A stretch of DNA of 64,000 bases from an uncultured Prevotella sp. (GTDB lineage: Bacteria > Bacteroidota > Bacteroidia > Bacteroidales > Bacteroidaceae). The stretch spans positions 11,687-75,686 of the forward strand of contig URUK01000010.1 in the NCBI GenBank assembly GCA_900551055.1. Reading direction: 5' to 3'. Position 1 is the first letter of the stretch, and every line of letters begins with the position of its first letter. Of the stretch, positions 16,546 to 24,860 are shown one piece after another. Both the position numbers and the translations under genes were made by a program. Under the pieces are notes generated by a model. It was not told the DNA's origin. It was given only the letters and a program-made list of their open reading frames with translations, and did no database searches.

Positions 16546-17478
16546 ATGGACATTGACTTGGTATATCTTTGGGTTGACGGAAGCGACCCAAAGTGGCTGG
16601 CAAAGCATAACGCCTGCATAGGGAAGACGGAAGAGAAGTCTACGGTAAACTGTAAAGGCCGCTACGCCGACAACGACGAGCTGAAATACAGCCTTCGTTC
16701 GGTTGGCATGTATGCCCCGTGGGTGCGTAAGGTTTTTATTGTTACTGACAGCCAGACACCTGAATGGCTTGACACTTCGAACCCGAAAGTCAAGGTTGTT
16801 GACCATAAGGAAATAATGCCGGAGGTGTGCCTTCCGTGTTTCAACGCTACCGTTATAGAGCACTTTCTTTGGAAAATCCCGGGCTTGTCGGAGCATTTTC
16901 TCTTTGCTAACGATGACATGCTAATCAACAGGCCGCTTGCTCCCGGCTTCTTTTTTGCCGACGACGGCCTGCCGATAATCAGGCTCAACCACAGCGGCTT
17001 GAGAAACTTCTACTTGCAGTTCAAGAAAAAGCTGCTTGGCATACAGTTCAAGAATTACGTGCAGATTGTATATAACGCAGCGAAGCTGGTTGAAAGGGAG
17101 TACGGCGTTTTTTACGGATGCAAGACCCATCACAACATAGATGCCTATCTGAAAAGTGATTATCAGCGTGTGGAGCAGATGTTCGCGAAGGAGATTGAAC
17201 CGACTTTGACTAACCATGTAAGAAGTGCGAACGACATACAACGCAGCCTCTTCGCATACGTTGCAATGGCGGAGAAGCGCGGACATCCTGTTTATGTCGA
17301 CCGTAAGACATCGTTCCGTTTCCACATACAGAACATGAAGCATTATAAAATGCTGGAAGAATACAATCCGATGCTGTTCTGCATGAACGATTCTGAATAC
17401 GCAACAGATGACGACCGGATGAAAGTTACTGAATATTTGAACAGGCGTTTCCCTGAAAAGTCACAGTTTGAGAAATGA
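16546..17478 (+). CDS. Stealth-family sugar-phosphate transferase, copy 2
   Basis: A 310-residue paralogue of the genes on both sides. CR1 is DIDLVYLWVDGSDP, CR2 begins NDELKYSLRSVGMYAPWVRK, CR3 is HHNIDAYLKSDYQ and CR4 is FCMNDSEY; it ends in FPEKSQFEK like its neighbours. It differs from copy 1 mainly in residues 130-190, the part expected to contact the acceptor. Start and length match the other copies. It is probably co-transcribed with them. Different donors or acceptors for each copy are likely but not shown by the sequence. Confidence 0.9.
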   Translation: MDIDLVYLWVDGSDPKWLAKHNACIGKTEEKSTVNCKGRYADNDELKYSLRSVGMYAPWVRKVFIVTDSQTPEWLDTSNPKVKVVDHKEIMPEVCLPCFNATVIEHFLWKIPGLSEHFLFANDDMLINRPLAPGFFFADDGLPIIRLNHSGLRNFYLQFKKKLLGIQFKNYVQIVYNAAKLVEREYGVFYGCKTHHNIDAYLKSDYQRVEQMFAKEIEPTLTNHVRSANDIQRSLFAYVAMAEKRGHPVYVDRKTSFRFHIQNMKHYKMLEEYNPMLFCMNDSEYATDDDRMKVTEYLNRRFPEKSQFEK

Positions 17479-17525
17479 GACTGGCTATAAACACAAGTGA
17501 AAACCGTTAAAAGAGAAAAGACGAC

Positions 17526-18458
17526 ATGGATGTGGATTTGGTATATCTTTGGGTGAACGGCAACGACCCTGAATGGCAGGCAAAGCGTAACGCCTGCATA
17601 GGAACGGCTGAAACACAGCGCGGAGTGAACTGCAAAGGCCGGTATGCAGACAACGACGAGCTGAAATACAGCTTGCGTTCGGTGGCGCAGTATGCTCCAT
17701 GGATACATAAAATATATATCGTTACAGACAATCAGGTGCCATCATGGCTCGATACTTCCAACCCGAAAGTCAGGATTGTAGACCATAAGGAAATAATGCC
17801 TGAAATCTGCCTCCCGTGCTTTAACTCTGCAGTAATAGAGCATTTCTTGTATAATATTCCTGGGTTGTCGGAGCATTTTCTTTATGCAAATGATGACATG
17901 TTTGTCAACAGGCCTGTAAAACCAGATGATTTCTTTGCACAGGACGGACTTCCGATAGTACGGTTCAACCGCAGGCCATTAAGAAAGTTCACTTTGTGGT
18001 TTAAGGAAAAAGTGCAAGGAAGGGCATTGAGCAATTACGTTCAGACTATACGCCGTTCCGCAGAGATGGTTGAAAAGAAATATGGCATCTATTACGGAGG
18101 GAAGACGCACCATAATATTGATGCCTACTTGAAGAGCGATTATCAGCATGCCGCGCAGGTGTTCGATAGTGAAATAAAGGCTACTTTTGCTAATCATGTG
18201 CGCAGTGCAAGTGATGTTCAGCGTAATATATATTCTTATGTGGCATTGGCGGAAAAGCGTGCGCATCTGCATTACGTCACACAGAGAACGTCATTCAGGT
18301 TCCATATACACAGGGAGAATCATTACAAGAAGTTGGAAAGGTATAATCCAATGCTGTTTTGCATGAACGATTCGGAGTTTGCAACAGATGAAGACCGTAA
18401 AAGGATGGCGGATTTTTTGAGCTTCCGTTTCCCTGACAAGTCACAGTTTGAGAAGTAA
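17526..18458 (+). CDS. Stealth-family sugar-phosphate transferase, copy 3
   Basis: The third tandem copy, 310 residues, with CR1 DVDLVYLWVNGNDP. Here the usual Val-Asp-Gly is Val-Asn-Gly, a change at the Asp of the first motif that may affect catalysis. CR2 (NDELKYSLRSVAQYAPWIHK), CR3 (HHNIDAYLKSDYQ) and CR4 (FCMNDSEF) are intact. It is closer to copy 2 than to copy 1 across the middle. The stop codon is one base from the end of the convergent GT92 gene, with no terminator between, so antisense overlap of the two transcripts is likely. Confidence 0.88.
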   Translation: MDVDLVYLWVNGNDPEWQAKRNACIGTAETQRGVNCKGRYADNDELKYSLRSVAQYAPWIHKIYIVTDNQVPSWLDTSNPKVRIVDHKEIMPEICLPCFNSAVIEHFLYNIPGLSEHFLYANDDMFVNRPVKPDDFFAQDGLPIVRFNRRPLRKFTLWFKEKVQGRALSNYVQTIRRSAEMVEKKYGIYYGGKTHHNIDAYLKSDYQHAAQVFDSEIKATFANHVRSASDVQRNIYSYVALAEKRAHLHYVTQRTSFRFHIHRENHYKKLERYNPMLFCMNDSEFATDEDRKRMADFLSFRFPDKSQFEK

Positions 18459-18459
18459 C

Positions 18460-19341
18460 TTATTGCTCTTCCTCGATGTCGTTCAGGTCGAAACGGTGGA
18501 AATATTCTAATTTTAGCACCTTCGTCCGTCCTGCGGCTCTGCCCCGCGCTTGCTTTTCAGTAAACTCTTCGTATGACCTTACGGCGTAATGGTTTATGCG
18601 GATGATGTCCTGTTGTGGTTCGCGTTCACGGAAGTTCTTTTTTATCGGGTTGCCGTGTGAATCGGCGGCGCGGCCAGATATGCGTGCCGCTTCGTGGCAA
18701 CCCGTCATGGTGAATACGCGCCGTGGGTTGACAATGCTTTTCACATGGCGGTTTAGTATATGGTTGAATTGTGAGTGACGCTTAAACCTTTCCATCATTG
18801 TTCCCGGCATCTTCTTCTTCGCTCCGTTGCTGCCGTAGACGAGCCAGTTGATTTCAACGACAGGAAAGTCCTCGAACCTGTGCAGGAATTCGGGTATGCT
18901 CTTGTCCTTAATCGGGATGATGAACTCGTCGAGGTCTATCAAAGCAAGCCACCGTGTGTCAAGTCGGTGTTTCTCAAAACAGCAGTCGTAAGCGGCAAGC
19001 TGCACATGGTTCCCGGGAAAGTAATTGTACTCAACCAGGCCGGATGCTATATATGGAGCAAGCACTTCTTTCGTGCAGTCGGTGCTTTCATTGTCGTATA
19101 TGTAGAACTTCTCAACGCCTTTGCTTTTATGCCATTCTATCCATTCCTTGAAATAAGGCCCCTCGTTCTTGGCAATTGCGCAGACTGCAAGGTAATACTG
19201 GGGCTGCGTGTGGTCGCGGTGCAGCCGGTACATCAGTTTCAGTGCTTTGAGCGGACCGTAACGCAGTATGCCGCGCCAGCGGTTGCGCGCCATCTTGAAT
19301 GGGATTATCCCTGCTATTATCTCGGCGTATACCTTTTTCAT
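18460..19341 (-). CDS. Glycosyltransferase family 92-type protein
   Basis: A 293-residue GT-A-fold glycosyltransferase resembling the GT92/DUF23 group. YYLAVCAIAKNEGPYFKEWI (residues 49-68) is the typical start of the fold. FYIYDNESTD follows, then the metal-binding region RWLALIDLDEFIIP, in which the DLDEF carries the DxD function. The C-terminus is charged, ending in DIEEEQ. It is transcribed toward the Stealth genes and separated from the fourth Stealth gene by a phrase-type hairpin. The donor sugar is unknown. Confidence 0.85.
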   Translation of the reverse strand: MKKVYAEIIAGIIPFKMARNRWRGILRYGPLKALKLMYRLHRDHTQPQYYLAVCAIAKNEGPYFKEWIEWHKSKGVEKFYIYDNESTDCTKEVLAPYIASGLVEYNYFPGNHVQLAAYDCCFEKHRLDTRWLALIDLDEFIIPIKDKSIPEFLHRFEDFPVVEINWLVYGSNGAKKKMPGTMMERFKRHSQFNHILNRHVKSIVNPRRVFTMTGCHEAARISGRAADSHGNPIKKNFREREPQQDIIRINHYAVRSYEEFTEKQARGRAAGRTKVLKLEYFHRFDLNDIEEEQ

Positions 19342-19344
19342 AGT

Positions 19345-19482
19345 GTGGGGGTGTGAGGTTTTGCGGTTATTGGGTTTTGCGGTTGTAAGGTTATTGGGTT
19401 CTACGGTTATGGGGTTGTTGGGTTTTGCGGTTTAAGTTTTATTGCCAACCGCATAACCTCATAACCGTAAAACCTTATAACC
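19345..19482. repeat. Phrase-type imperfect inverted repeat
   Basis: The left side repeats variants of GGTTTTGCGGTTATTGG several times. The right side, 19439-19482, carries the complement (CCGCATAACCTCATAACCG and kin). It folds into many alternative hairpins and separates two minus-strand genes. Confidence 0.6.
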
Positions 19483-20478
19483 TTAAACTTTCTCAAAGCT
19501 CGATTTCTCTGGCAATATGTGCTCAAAGGCGTTCTTGATGTTCTCCATTACCATGTCGTAGTTGCGTATGTGGACGTTGTCGTTGAGGCATACGAGCTTG
19601 TACGACTGTTCGCGGATGGCCTTTACAGCCTGTTTCGGGCGTAGCATGAGTGGGAACATCTTTGTGTCCTGATAGGTGTTGTACGGTTCGAAGTTTCCAC
19701 GGCAAATCTGCCATGTGCGGAAAAGCTCGGGCGTATAGTCGCTTGGCGAGCGGAAGCGGTTGGCTGATGCTGCGGTGAGTTCTTTTCCGGCGGCGGCCCA
19801 CACTTCCTCGAATGTTGACTTGAGGTAAGGCTGGGCGTTGTGCGGCGTGCGCAGGGTGATGAACTTGCCGTATGGTTTCAGTATGTAGTTCCAGCGTGCT
19901 TTCGAGCCGTAGCCTTTATAGAACCATTTGTCATGGTCGCGTTTTGTGACTTCTTTCTTGTCGAAGTTACGGTTGATTATTTGTATGCTGTTTCTCAATG
20001 TCTTGTACCATTGCGACCACGATGGGTTGTACAGGAAGGCGGCGATGTCGCACGGCAGCCCGTTTCGGAAGAAACGTTCTGTTCCGATATGGTTTATAAT
20101 GTAGAAATCATCGTTGAAATACACAAAATGTTCCGCCAAGTCGGGTATCTTGTGCAGGTAATATTCTATAACAACAGAGTTGAATGTCGGCAGGAACTGT
20201 ACCGGGATATAGTCCTTGTGGTCGACCAGATTGATTTTCGGATTGGTAGTGTCAAGCCATTCCGGTTTCTGCCCGCAAGTGATGAAATGTATCTTACGCA
20301 CCCAAGGGGCAAACTTCTCCACCCCCCTGAACCAGTATTTCAGGAAACCGTAGTCGCGGAAACGGGCTTCAGACACTCCGTTCTTCGTATTGCCTTTGTT
20401 GCCGGAGTATTTGGCGAAGTCAACCTGCCATTTGGCATCGTCCATGTCAACCCATGTGATAACAAAGTCTATATCCAT
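19483..20478 (-). CDS. Stealth-family sugar-phosphate transferase, divergent fourth copy
   Basis: A 331-residue Stealth protein on the opposite strand. CR1 is MDIDFVITWVDMDDAKWQ, CR2 contains LKYWFRGVEKFAPWVRKIHF and TCGQKPEWLD, and VYFNDDFYI matches the NDD segment of the other copies. RTPHNAQPYLKSTFEE is CR3 and LVCLNDNVHI is CR4. It is much less like the three tandem genes than they are like each other, so it is an older relative or an independent arrival. It lies just downstream of the acyltransferase gene on the same strand, 50 bases away. Confidence 0.88.
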   Translation of the reverse strand: MDIDFVITWVDMDDAKWQVDFAKYSGNKGNTKNGVSEARFRDYGFLKYWFRGVEKFAPWVRKIHFITCGQKPEWLDTTNPKINLVDHKDYIPVQFLPTFNSVVIEYYLHKIPDLAEHFVYFNDDFYIINHIGTERFFRNGLPCDIAAFLYNPSWSQWYKTLRNSIQIINRNFDKKEVTKRDHDKWFYKGYGSKARWNYILKPYGKFITLRTPHNAQPYLKSTFEEVWAAAGKELTAASANRFRSPSDYTPELFRTWQICRGNFEPYNTYQDTKMFPLMLRPKQAVKAIREQSYKLVCLNDNVHIRNYDMVMENIKNAFEHILPEKSSFEKV

Positions 20479-20528
20479 AATTTTTCAAATGCTTCTTCTT
20501 GTTAGTTAAACACGCTTTTAGTCCTGTC

Positions 20529-21413
20529 TTATAAGTCTTTCTTGGCTGCTCTGAACCGTTTATGCGACCATAGGTATAGCTCCGGCTGTTGTCTGATGGC
20601 ACACTCCAGGTGCTGGAAGTACAGGTCGGTAAGCATGAAGTCGTCCAGTTCACGGGGATTGTCGTGCATTTTTATGAACTCCGCCTCGTAAAGACCGCGT
20701 CTTGTCCGCCTTACGCTCAGGTAAAATGCTTCAAATCCGTAGTGCTTGATTATTTTTTCCGTGCCGGTTAGCGCAGGCACGTAGTGGTTGAGGAAATGCA
20801 GGTAATAGTGTGCATCCCTTTTCTTTGGCGATTGGTCGGCTATGAAACCTATTGTGCAAACCTTGTGTTCGGCGGCCAGAGTGGTGATGTAGCGCGCGGT
20901 CTTGTGCATGTCTACGCTCACGGCTCCCATGCGTTCGCGTATGTGCAGCATGAGCCTGTTTATGCTCGGGTTGCTCAACTTGTGGTATATCTGTGCGCCG
21001 ACAGTGCCTTTCTCCAACCACAGTGGCATGGACGACACCCATTCCCAGTTGCCGTAATGGCCGAGATATACAGCTACTGATTTGCCGCTGCTCAGGAATG
21101 AGTTGACGGCTTCCACGTTCTTGAATGCCATGCGGCGCCTTATCGTTTCTTGTGACATCGATGCAAGCTTGCAGCTTTCAAGCAACATGTCCATGAAAAA
21201 GTGGTAAAACTTCTTCTCTATGTGTATTATTTCGTGCAGATTCTTGTCGGGAAACGACTCTGTGAGGTTTTTCCTTACGATGGCGCGGCGGTAGCGGATG
21301 ACATAATATAGAAGATAAAACATTCCGTCTGAAATGATGTACAGCAAACGGAAAGGGATGTATGACAGCAGCTTGAGTGAAAAACGGAGCAAATGATAAA
21401 TACTTTCCGCCAT
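20529..21413 (-). CDS. Lipid A biosynthesis acyltransferase family protein (LpxL/HtrB-like)
   Basis: A 294-residue membrane-associated acyltransferase, expected to move an acyl chain from acyl-ACP to a lipid A precursor. The N-terminal membrane helix is followed by the catalytic HYGNWE (HxxxxE type) in AVYLGHYGNWEWVSSMPLW. GAQIYHKLSNPSINRLMLHIRE and FIADQSPKKRDAHYYLHFLN are further family blocks. The start MAESIYHLL at 21413 is the family-like one; the open frame extends upstream only through the 22-base repeat array. Its place beside polysaccharide genes supports an outer-membrane role. Confidence 0.9.
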   Translation of the reverse strand: MAESIYHLLRFSLKLLSYIPFRLLYIISDGMFYLLYYVIRYRRAIVRKNLTESFPDKNLHEIIHIEKKFYHFFMDMLLESCKLASMSQETIRRRMAFKNVEAVNSFLSSGKSVAVYLGHYGNWEWVSSMPLWLEKGTVGAQIYHKLSNPSINRLMLHIRERMGAVSVDMHKTARYITTLAAEHKVCTIGFIADQSPKKRDAHYYLHFLNHYVPALTGTEKIIKHYGFEAFYLSVRRTRRGLYEAEFIKMHDNPRELDDFMLTDLYFQHLECAIRQQPELYLWSHKRFRAAKKDL

Positions 21414-21589
21414 AATGTTTGCGTTTATCTCTTTTTTGTCTTTTTGTGGCAAAATTAAGTTTTTTTCTCCATAATAAGGACATTTTCCTGTACTTTTCAA
21501 CGAAAAACAAGTTATTTGCGACATATTGGACATGCTCTTGAAGTAAAACCTCATATGCCCGGACTGCCGGTAGGCTTTTGCCGGAGTTT

Positions 21590-21677
21590 TAAAAGGTTGT
21601 GTTTTGCAGTCTAAAAGGTCATGTTTTACGTTCCAAAAGGTGGCCTTTTGCAGGCTAAAAGACGGCCTTTTGGAACG
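21590..21677. repeat. 22-base-period array D, four units
   Basis: Units start at 21590, 21612, 21634 and 21656. Units 3 and 4 carry cores AAAAGGTGGCCTTTTGC and AAAAGACGGCCTTTTGG; together they are bounded by TTCCAAAAGG and CCTTTTGGAA. It lies between the divergent acyltransferase and truA genes. The gap 21414-21843 has no other feature beyond the truA -7 box. Confidence 0.8.
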
Positions 21678-21805
21678 CCGTTTGCAAGTGCTTGTAAACC
21701 AGGCGGTTGCCGACGGCTCCGCGAACAACATGCCGTGGCGGAAACAAATGTCCCTCGTCCACTTGTTCCTTGTCCCTTGTCCACTCGTATTTCAGATATT
21801 TTTTG

Positions 21806-21813
21806 TACTTTTG
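21806..21813 (+). promoter_or_regulatory. -7 box upstream of truA
   Basis: TACTTTTG followed by CA fits the consensus and lies 30 bases before the ATG. The nearest upstream TTG is 26 bases away, so the -33 element is weak. Confidence 0.55.
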
Positions 21814-21843
21814 CACGCGTGTTTTCATTGGGGATGATAGCTT

Positions 21844-22575
21844 ATGCAGAGGTATTTCCTTTATTTGAAGTATGACGGCACGGCGTACCGCGGCTGGCAG
21901 GTGCAGCCGGAGGGGCGCACCGTTCAGGGCGAGTTGCAGAGGGCTTTGTCGGTGGCGTTGCGTGGCGAAGTGTCCGTTGTCGGTGCAGGCCGCACCGATA
22001 CGGGCGTGCATGCGCGCATGATGGTTGCCCATTTCGACGCGGCTGAGGGCTTGGACTGCCCGCAGCTGGTGTACAAGCTGAACAGGCTGCTGCCGCGTGA
22101 CATCGCGGCTGACAGGGTTGAGGCTGTTGATGCGGAGATGCACGCGCGGTTCAGCGCGGTGTCGCGCACGTACCATTATTATGTGCATACACGGCGCGAT
22201 CCGTTCCGCAGGGCATACTCGTGCGAACTGTATTACCTGCCCGACTTCGGCAATATGAACGAGGCGGCGGCCACGTTGCTTGAGTATGACGACTTCGCGT
22301 CGTTCTGCAAAAGCCATACCGACGTGAAGACGACGCTCTGCAACGTAACCGAGGCACGCTGGGTGCAGGATGATGAGTACGGCTGGCACTTCGTAATCAC
22401 TGCAAACCGCTTCCTGCGCAACATGGTGCGCGCCGTGGTAGGTACGCTGCTCGATGTGGGGCGGGGCCGCATTGACACCGCCGGGTTTAGGAAAATAATA
22501 GAGGGCAGGTCGCGTTCGGCTGCCGGAGACAGCGTTCCGGCGTGTGCCTTGTTCCTTGAAAAGATATTGTATTGA
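21844..22575 (+). CDS. truA: tRNA pseudouridine synthase A
   Basis: A 243-residue enzyme that makes pseudouridine at positions 38-40 of the tRNA anticodon arm. VVGAGRTDTGVHARMM carries the catalytic Asp 52, and YLKYDGTAYRGWQ opens the fold. FLRNMVRAVVGTLLDVGRGRI is the C-terminal family block. Length is normal. It is followed after 119 bases by the DMT permease. The intervening sequence starts with an almost pure purine tract (22576-22624), with no clear terminator. Confidence 0.96.
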   Translation: MQRYFLYLKYDGTAYRGWQVQPEGRTVQGELQRALSVALRGEVSVVGAGRTDTGVHARMMVAHFDAAEGLDCPQLVYKLNRLLPRDIAADRVEAVDAEMHARFSAVSRTYHYYVHTRRDPFRRAYSCELYYLPDFGNMNEAAATLLEYDDFASFCKSHTDVKTTLCNVTEARWVQDDEYGWHFVITANRFLRNMVRAVVGTLLDVGRGRIDTAGFRKIIEGRSRSAAGDSVPACALFLEKILY

Positions 22576-22694
22576 AGGAGGGAAGGAGAGAAGAAGTAAA
22601 GGAGTAAGGAGAGAAGGAGTAGGGATTAACGGTTATTCCTTGTATATCCCCTGCAATTTGATTTTTCATTTTTCACTTTTAATTTTCATTTAGA

Positions 22695-23612
22695 ATGTGG
22701 TTACTGTTGGCTTTTCTATCCGCAGCTTTGCTCGGATTTTACGATTCGTTCAAGAAAAAGTCGCTTGACGGTAACGCCGTCATCCCCGTGCTGTTTCTCA
22801 ACACGTTGTTCTCGTCGCTCATTTTCCTTCCGTTCATCGTACTGTCGGCCACGACAGGCTTGCTCGACGGCACGATGCTCAAAGTTGCCGGAGGCGGATG
22901 GGACATGCACAAGTACATCATACTGAAAAGCGTCATTGTGCTGGCGTCGTGGGTGTTCGGGTATTTCGGCATGAAGCACCTGCCGCTCACCATCGTCGGC
23001 CCTATCAATGCTACGCGCCCCGTGATGGTGCTTGTCGGCGCGTTCATAGTGTTCGGTGAGCGTCTAAACGTTTACCAGTGGATTGGCGTAGCGTTGGCCG
23101 TGGCGTCGTTCTTCATGTTGAGCCGCAGCGGAAAGAAGGAGGGCATCGACTTCAAGCACGACCGCTGGATATATTTCATCGTGCTTGCCGCGCTGCTCGG
23201 GGCGGTGAGCGGCCTTTACGACAAGTATCTCATGGCTCCGGCAGGGCACGGCGGGGTAGGACTTGACCGAATGATGGTGCAGAGCTGGTACAACATTTAT
23301 CAGTGTTTTATGATGGGCGTGATGCTGCTTGTTCTGTGGTGGCCTAAGCGCAAGCATACCACGCCGTTCCGCTGGGACTGGTGCATCATACTTATAAGCA
23401 TATTCCTTAGCGCCGCCGACTTTGTTTATTTCTATGCGTTGAGCATTCCCGGTGCAATGATTAGCGTCGTGTCGATGGTAAGGCGCGGCAGCGTTATTGT
23501 GTCGTTCCTGTTCGGTGCAGTGCTCTTGCATGAGAAAAACCTGAAGAGCAAGGTTGTTGACCTTATACTTGTGTTGCTCGGAATGGTGTTCCTGTATATC
23601 GGGTCGAAGTAG
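22695..23612 (+). CDS. EamA/DMT-family permease
   Basis: A 305-residue inner-membrane protein with ten predicted helices in two EamA halves (about 1-130 and 155-305). It resembles drug/metabolite transporters. The first half contains HLPLTIVGPINATRPVMVLVGAFIVFGE, where the Pro-Ile-Asn-Ala-Thr loop and terminal Glu are typical. The second has IPGAMISVVSMVRRGSVIVSFLFGAVLLHE, the matching segment. Transport direction and substrate are unknown. A phrase-type hairpin follows, before the dapA promoter. Confidence 0.88.
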   Translation: MWLLLAFLSAALLGFYDSFKKKSLDGNAVIPVLFLNTLFSSLIFLPFIVLSATTGLLDGTMLKVAGGGWDMHKYIILKSVIVLASWVFGYFGMKHLPLTIVGPINATRPVMVLVGAFIVFGERLNVYQWIGVALAVASFFMLSRSGKKEGIDFKHDRWIYFIVLAALLGAVSGLYDKYLMAPAGHGGVGLDRMMVQSWYNIYQCFMMGVMLLVLWWPKRKHTTPFRWDWCIILISIFLSAADFVYFYALSIPGAMISVVSMVRRGSVIVSFLFGAVLLHEKNLKSKVVDLILVLLGMVFLYIGSK

Positions 23613-23619
23613 TTTTGCA

Positions 23620-23705
23620 GTATACAAGTTGACAAGCAGACAAGTTGGCAAGCCTTATATTTGTTAACTCGTCTGCTTGTTTGCTTGTCAACTTGTTTAC
23701 TTGTA
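23620..23705. terminator. Phrase-type hairpin after the DMT gene
   Basis: Repeats of ACAAGTTGACAAGCAG on the left pair with CTGCTTGTTTGCTTGTCAACTTG-type sequence on the right. It stands between the DMT stop and the dapA promoter, where a terminator is expected. Confidence 0.6.
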
Positions 23706-23738
23706 CACTTGTATGCTTAAAAACTTGTTTGTTGAAAA

Positions 23739-23770
23739 TTTTGCTTTTTGACGTAAAAATAGTACTTTTG
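23739..23770 (+). promoter_or_regulatory. Promoter of dapA
   Basis: TTTTG (23739-23743) and TACTTTTG (23763-23770) are spaced by 19 bases, a textbook Bacteroidetes promoter. The dapA ATG is 33 bases downstream of the -7 box. Confidence 0.85.
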
Positions 23771-23802
23771 CATTCGATTATTAATGAAATAAGCTTGTTT
23801 TT

Positions 23803-24687
23803 ATGGCATATAACATATTCAAGGGGTTGGGCATAGCATTGGTAACCCCGTTTTCTCCGGACGGTTCTGTTGACTATCAAGCCCTGAAGAGGCTCATTGC
23901 TTATCAGCTTGCAGGCGGTGCAGACTTCTTTTGCATTCTCGCAACGACGGGCGAGACACCGACACTGACCCGTGACGAGAAGTCGAGAATTAAGCAGCTT
24001 GTTGTCGAAATGGCAGGCGGCAAAGTGCCAATCCTTATGGGCTGCGGCGGCAACAACACAGCGGAGGTGGTGAACGAGTTGCAGACCGGCGACTTTTCTG
24101 GCATTGACGGCGTACTGAGTGTTTGCCCTTATTACAACAAACCTTCCCAGGAAGGTCTTTACCAGCATTTCAAGACTATTGCAGCGGCAACCGACCTTCC
24201 GGTTGTTCTTTACAATGTTCCGGGGCGCACGGGGGTCAACATGAAGGCGGAAACTACGGTGCGGCTGGCTACAGACTGTCCGAACATCGTAGGAATAAAG
24301 GAAGCTGCCGGAAGTCTTGAGCAGGTGGACGAAATCATAAAGAACAAACCTGACACGTTTGACGTAATCAGCGGCGACGACGCACTGACCTTCCCGATGG
24401 TGGCCTGCGGTGCGGTTGGGGTAATATCGGTAATAGGCAACGCCCTGCCTAAAGAGTTTTCACGTATGATACGCCTCGAGATGAACGGCGAAATAGAGAG
24501 TGCGCGCAAGATACACCATAAGTTTACCGACTTGTTCAACCTGCTATTTGTTGACGGAAATCCGGCCGGCGTAAAGGCCATGCTTCATGAAATGGGTATG
24601 ATAGAAAACGTGTTACGCCTGCCGCTTGTGCCCACACGGCTCACCACAATGCAGCGCATAAGCGAGTGTCTGAAGTTCAGGATTTGA
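23803..24687 (+). CDS. dapA: 4-hydroxy-tetrahydrodipicolinate synthase
   Basis: A 294-residue class I aldolase that condenses pyruvate with aspartate semialdehyde, the branch-point step toward diaminopimelate and lysine. ATTGETPTLTRDEK holds the Thr pair of the proton relay, YNVPGRTG holds Tyr 137, and VGIKEAAG holds Lys 166, which forms the Schiff base. It has its own promoter and ends in a hairpin of the 22-base-repeat type. lysC and lysA of the same pathway lie at 57-59 kb on the other strand, so the pathway genes are split. Confidence 0.97.
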   Translation: MAYNIFKGLGIALVTPFSPDGSVDYQALKRLIAYQLAGGADFFCILATTGETPTLTRDEKSRIKQLVVEMAGGKVPILMGCGGNNTAEVVNELQTGDFSGIDGVLSVCPYYNKPSQEGLYQHFKTIAAATDLPVVLYNVPGRTGVNMKAETTVRLATDCPNIVGIKEAAGSLEQVDEIIKNKPDTFDVISGDDALTFPMVACGAVGVISVIGNALPKEFSRMIRLEMNGEIESARKIHHKFTDLFNLLFVDGNPAGVKAMLHEMGMIENVLRLPLVPTRLTTMQRISECLKFRI

Positions 24688-24710
24688 ATATTTAGGATAT
24701 TGTCACAATG

Positions 24711-24754
24711 GAAAACGCGGCGTTCCACAATCGGGAACGCCGCGTTTTACGTTA
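24711..24754. repeat. 22-base-period array I, two units forming a terminator hairpin
   Basis: Two 22-base units (24711, 24733) pair as AAAACGCGGCGTTCC/GGAACGCCGCGTTTT around CACAATC. The sequence departs from the family core, but register and pairing are kept. It lies between the convergent dapA and small-lipoprotein genes. Confidence 0.65.
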
Positions 24755-24806
24755 CGGTTTAGAGTCTTATCTCCTGTATTTCCTGCCTTTATAAGAGCAT
24801 AAAGCA

Positions 24807-24835
24807 AAAGCCGCAGGACTTAGTCCTACGGCTTT
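24807..24835 (-). terminator. Terminator hairpin of the small lipoprotein gene
   Basis: AAAGCCG and CGGCTTT flank AGGAC/GTCCT with a short TTA loop; a C and an A bulge between the two helices. Its T-rich flank faces the minus strand. It should act for the 60-residue lipoprotein gene. Confidence 0.7.
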
Positions 24836-24860
24836 ACTCGCTTTTAATTGTTGTAGCTAA

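Noticed and set aside
22576..22694. Purine-rich tract after truA as a terminator hairpin
   Set aside because: The purine tract has no good complementary arm downstream, so a stem cannot be drawn; noted only as low-complexity sequence.
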